Below, in pieces: positions 5,341 through 6,802 of a stretch of DNA of 6,802 bases (positions are counted from its first letter, which is position 1; each line of letters begins with the position of its first letter). The position numbers were made by a program, and so were the translations under genes. Source of the DNA: Acidobacteriaceae bacterium (GTDB taxonomy: Bacteria > Acidobacteriota > Terriglobia > Terriglobales > Acidobacteriaceae); the NCBI GenBank assembly GCA_030044455.1, contig JASHVU010000682.1, positions 1 to 6,802 on the forward strand, read 5' to 3'. The notes under the pieces are model-generated. The model made no database searches, was not told the DNA's origin, and worked only from the letters and a program-made list of their open reading frames with translations.

Positions 5341-5637
5341 TCAGGTCAGCGTCATCAGGGCCACAATCGCGGCCAGAATCATGAGATCGGAGTAAAGCAT
5401 GAGGAGAACGCCGGCGTGATAAAAGCTCCATTTGCTGCGCAGGCAGCGCACGGTTTCAACCATGCCCCATGCGGCAACCAGCAAAGCGACAATTTGCCAA
5501 TCGGAAGCATGCAGGTCTTCGATATGGGGAAACCCTGCCAGCCGCAAGCTGCCGATGAACGCGCCAACTGAGAGCAGAATGCCACGCGCAATGGAGTGTT
5601 GACGCAGGCGAAAGATGGATAAGACGGGGAATCCCAC
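5341..5637 (-). CDS. Uncharacterised 98-residue integral membrane protein
   Basis: Not recognised. It starts at a GTG (5637) with AAGGG about 12 nt upstream. No ATG is available near the N-terminus, so the start is tentative. Three hydrophobic segments are visible: about 17-35 (ARGILLSVGAFIGS), 46-64 (DWQIVALLVAAWGMVETV) and 72-96 (YHAGVLLMLYSDLMILAAIVAL). Basic residues (RCLRSKW) lie between the second and third. This orderly topology, with charged loops, argues for a real protein over the opposing plus-strand frame, which is rich in His, Asn and Gln. It begins 39 bp after the toxin gene and precedes mscL by 210 bp, so it may be read through from the toxin-antitoxin promoter. Function unknown. 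Confidence 0.6.
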   Translation of the reverse strand: MGFPVLSIFRLRQHSIARGILLSVGAFIGSLRLAGFPHIEDLHASDWQIVALLVAAWGMVETVRCLRSKWSFYHAGVLLMLYSDLMILAAIVALMTLT

Positions 5638-5676
5638 ACACCAGTATCGCCCTTGGCAGCGAGAGATTCAGGGCGG

Positions 5677-6063
5677 CTACCAGACCCGCCGGACGCCAAA
5701 TGCATCAAGCTGCTGGTCGTTCGAAACAAGCGGCATATCTTCGTGAATGGCCTGCGCTGCAAGCATGCGGTCGAAGGGATCCCTGTGCTCTGCAGCGAGG
5801 CGGCCGGCTCGAAGCGCGTGCTCCACCGAAATCGGCAGCATTTGATACCCTGCTGCCTGTACCGAAGGAATGAAGTCCTCGGCAAGATCCTGCGCGAAAG
5901 AGATTCTCCCAAGACGATATTTGGTTGAAATCTCCCATGCCGAAGCGGCAGACACAACAATCTCGTTTGCAGCCGAGGCGATGATCCGCCGCGCTCGCTG
6001 CGAAAGCAGATCGTCCTCAAGAGCAGCCCACAAAAGCGTGTGGGTGTCGAGCAGGTACCTCAT
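5677..6063 (-). CDS. vapC: VapC-type PIN-domain toxin
   Basis: Type II toxin, a metal-dependent RNase that typically cleaves tRNA or rRNA when free of its antitoxin. 128 residues, normal length. The PIN acidic set is visible: Asp6 in LLDTHTLLWA, Glu44 in SAWEIS, Asp95/Asp98 in HRDPFDRMLAAQA, and Asp116 in VSNDQQLD. The LDTHTLLW and RDPFDRML blocks place it in the large VapC subgroup found with Phd/YefM-like antitoxins. The start is the ATG of an ATGA overlap with the antitoxin stop, giving translational coupling. An upstream in-frame ATG (6081) would put it inside the antitoxin gene. All catalytic residues are intact, so it is probably functional. The RNA target cannot be read from sequence. 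Confidence 0.93.
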   Translation of the reverse strand: MRYLLDTHTLLWAALEDDLLSQRARRIIASAANEIVVSAASAWEISTKYRLGRISFAQDLAEDFIPSVQAAGYQMLPISVEHALRAGRLAAEHRDPFDRMLAAQAIHEDMPLVSNDQQLDAFGVRRVW

Positions 6064-6308
6064 TGGCCTTCGCCATTCCAAAGCCGCAACTCATCTTCCG
6101 GCAGCGGGTCGAAAAACTCGGGCCCGATGCGCCCCCTGCCCTTGAGGAAACCCAAACGGCGGTTGCCCGTAACAGGCTGAACGGGCACGAGGCGAACCAC
6201 AGGCTTGCGCTCGCGGCCCGAGGTGATCAATACGTCCTCACCGTTCAGCGCACGCTCCACAAGTTTTGAAAGATTCGTCTTGGCTTCGAATATAGTGGCT
6301 TTGTGCAT
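6060..6308 (-). CDS. vapB: Phd/YefM-family (VapB-type) antitoxin
   Basis: 82-residue antitoxin. The N-terminal half (about 1-45) is the Phd/YefM DNA-binding fold: MHKATIFEAKTNLSKLVERA, then GEDVLITSGRERKPVVRLVP. The C-terminal tail (GRIGPEFFDPLPEDELRLW, about 60-78) is the toxin-wrapping arm with the characteristic F-PLPEDEL wording. It should neutralise the neighbouring PIN toxin and repress its own promoter. ATG 6308 has AGGA seven bases upstream. The stop overlaps the toxin start by four bases. The mtnA stop is 64 bp upstream, and that gap holds the promoter and operator described below. Confidence 0.92.
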   Translation of the reverse strand: MHKATIFEAKTNLSKLVERALNGEDVLITSGRERKPVVRLVPVQPVTGNRRLGFLKGRGRIGPEFFDPLPEDELRLWNGEGQ

Positions 6309-6314
6309 GACGCT

Positions 6315-6349
6315 ATCCTGCTAACATAGCTTAGCTAAGTTAGCAGGAT
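6315..6349. promoter_or_regulatory. Probable autoregulatory operator of the toxin-antitoxin pair
   Basis: Perfect 11-bp inverted repeat, ATCCTGCTAAC (6315-6325) and GTTAGCAGGAT (6339-6349), with a 13-bp centre that itself contains the palindrome TTAGCTAA (6331-6338). It begins seven bases before the antitoxin start codon and overlies the predicted -10 box and spacer. That is the expected place for cooperative binding by an antitoxin or toxin-antitoxin complex. Confidence 0.75.
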
Positions 6350-6356
6350 GGGTCAA
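6328..6356 (-). promoter_or_regulatory. Predicted sigma-70-type promoter of the toxin-antitoxin pair
   Basis: Reading the minus strand: -35 TTGACC (6356-6351), 17-bp spacer, -10 TAAGCT (6333-6328), predicting transcription from about 6320 with a short leader. The inverted repeat covers the -10 and most of the spacer. The -10 is a partial match to the consensus. Confidence 0.55.
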
Positions 6357-6372
6357 GAGTGCAGGCCTGCCG

Positions 6373-6802
6373 CTATCCCGCCACCGGTTCCATCTCGCGA
6401 AGCGACATAGTGTATGGCGCGCGCAGCACGCCGCGTTCGGTGATGATGGCTGCAATATATCTGGCCGGGGTCACGTCGAAGGCAGGGTTGCAGATGCCCA
6501 CACCGTTCGGGGTCAGTTGCTTGCCGGCGTGATGCGTCACCTCTACATGCGGACGTTCTTCAATCGGAATCGTCTCGCCCGTCGCCGTCTTAAGGTCGAT
6601 GGTGGACCACGGCGCAGCTACATAGAACGGGATGCCATGCTCTTTGGCCAGAATCGCCACGTTATAGGTGCCGATTTTGTTGGCGGTGTCGCCGTTGGCT
6701 GCAATGCGGTCTGCCCCCACCACTACTGCTTTAATCTTGCCCGAGCGCATCAGGCTTGCCGCCATGTTGTCGCAGATCACCGTGGTCGGAATGCCGTCGG
6801 CC
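6373..6802 (-). CDS. mtnA: Methylthioribose-1-phosphate isomerase, C-terminal 143 residues (5' end off window)
   Basis: Methionine salvage enzyme that converts 5-methylthioribose-1-phosphate to 5-methylthioribulose-1-phosphate in the cytoplasm; related to eIF2B alpha/beta/delta subunits. The visible part has [11 protein letters not shown], then [13 protein letters not shown] with the catalytic aspartate in [26 protein letters not shown] and APWSTIDL follow, ending in [21 protein letters not shown]. These are hallmarks that separate MtnA from archaeal ribose-1,5-bisphosphate isomerase, though such close relatives cannot be fully excluded from a partial sequence. The full enzyme is about 350 residues, so the N-terminal 60%, including the catalytic cysteine, lies beyond the right edge. 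The reading frame continues open to 6802. It is co-directional with the toxin-antitoxin pair, which starts 64 bp after its stop. Confidence 0.93.
   Translation of the reverse strand, partial: ADGIPTTVICDNMAASLMRSGKIKAVVVGADRIAANGDTANKIGTYNVAILAKEHGIPFYVAAPWSTIDLKTATGETIPIEERPHVEVTHHAGKQLTPNGVGICNPAFDVTPARYIAAIITERGVLRAPYTMSLREMEPVAG

Noticed and set aside
5212..5571. 119-residue plus-strand open frame
   Set aside because: It is antisense to the 98-residue membrane protein. Its richness in His, Asn and Gln with no hydrophobic core is typical of a shadow frame.
1..6802. CRISPR array, tRNA or rRNA gene, complete insertion sequence
   Set aside because: No regularly spaced repeats, cloverleaf, rRNA core sequence or transposase frame was seen on either strand.

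Overview
The window looks like a chromosomal segment of a moderately GC-rich, free-living aerobic heterotroph. An acidobacterium (Terriglobia-like) is my best guess. It rests on codon style, an HSD10-like SDR beside a thiolase and an ACADSB-like acyl-CoA dehydrogenase, and an MscL with a C-terminal zinc ribbon. This assignment is an inference and could not be tested by a database search.

Left third (1-2773): a beta-oxidation-type cluster. A partial short/branched-chain acyl-CoA dehydrogenase runs leftward off the edge from a GTG start at 676. Divergent from it, 42 bp away, are a short-chain dehydrogenase of the 3-hydroxyacyl-CoA dehydrogenase type-2 (HSD17B10) kind and an acetyl-CoA acetyltransferase. 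Together these match three of the four steps that take 2-methylbutyryl-CoA (from isoleucine) to acetyl-CoA and propionyl-CoA. The enoyl-CoA hydratase is not in the window.

Middle (2774-3642): about 870 bp without a convincing protein gene, but with structure. It holds a 23-bp near-palindrome, two tandem GC-rich hairpins ending in T5 (a likely terminator) and a segment at 3340-3414 that folds as domains V and VI of a group II intron. That segment has a 34-nt domain V with a GAGA tetraloop and AC bulge, and a domain VI with a bulged A near a CTACTCGAC end. No reverse transcriptase is present, so this is probably an intron relic. A further dyad and an imperfect direct repeat lie upstream of the next gene.

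Centre right (3643-4587): a secreted or periplasmic L,D-transpeptidase (YkuD fold, HGCIR motif), followed 9 bp later by an undescribed 59-residue membrane-type small protein that is probably in the same operon.

Right third (all on the minus strand, 4675-6802): from upstream to downstream, the C-terminal part of methylthioribose-1-phosphate isomerase (mtnA, methionine salvage), a Phd/YefM-type antitoxin and VapC-type PIN toxin overlapping by ATGA, an uncharacterised 98-residue membrane protein, and mscL. The toxin-antitoxin pair has its own promoter, TTGACC-17 bp-TAAGCT, covered by an 11-bp perfect inverted repeat. It looks like a self-contained cassette placed between housekeeping genes.

I see no tRNA, rRNA, CRISPR array, complete insertion sequence or obvious new defence system. 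The least expected items are the group II intron remnant, the small gene after the L,D-transpeptidase, and the short repeats upstream of mscL.
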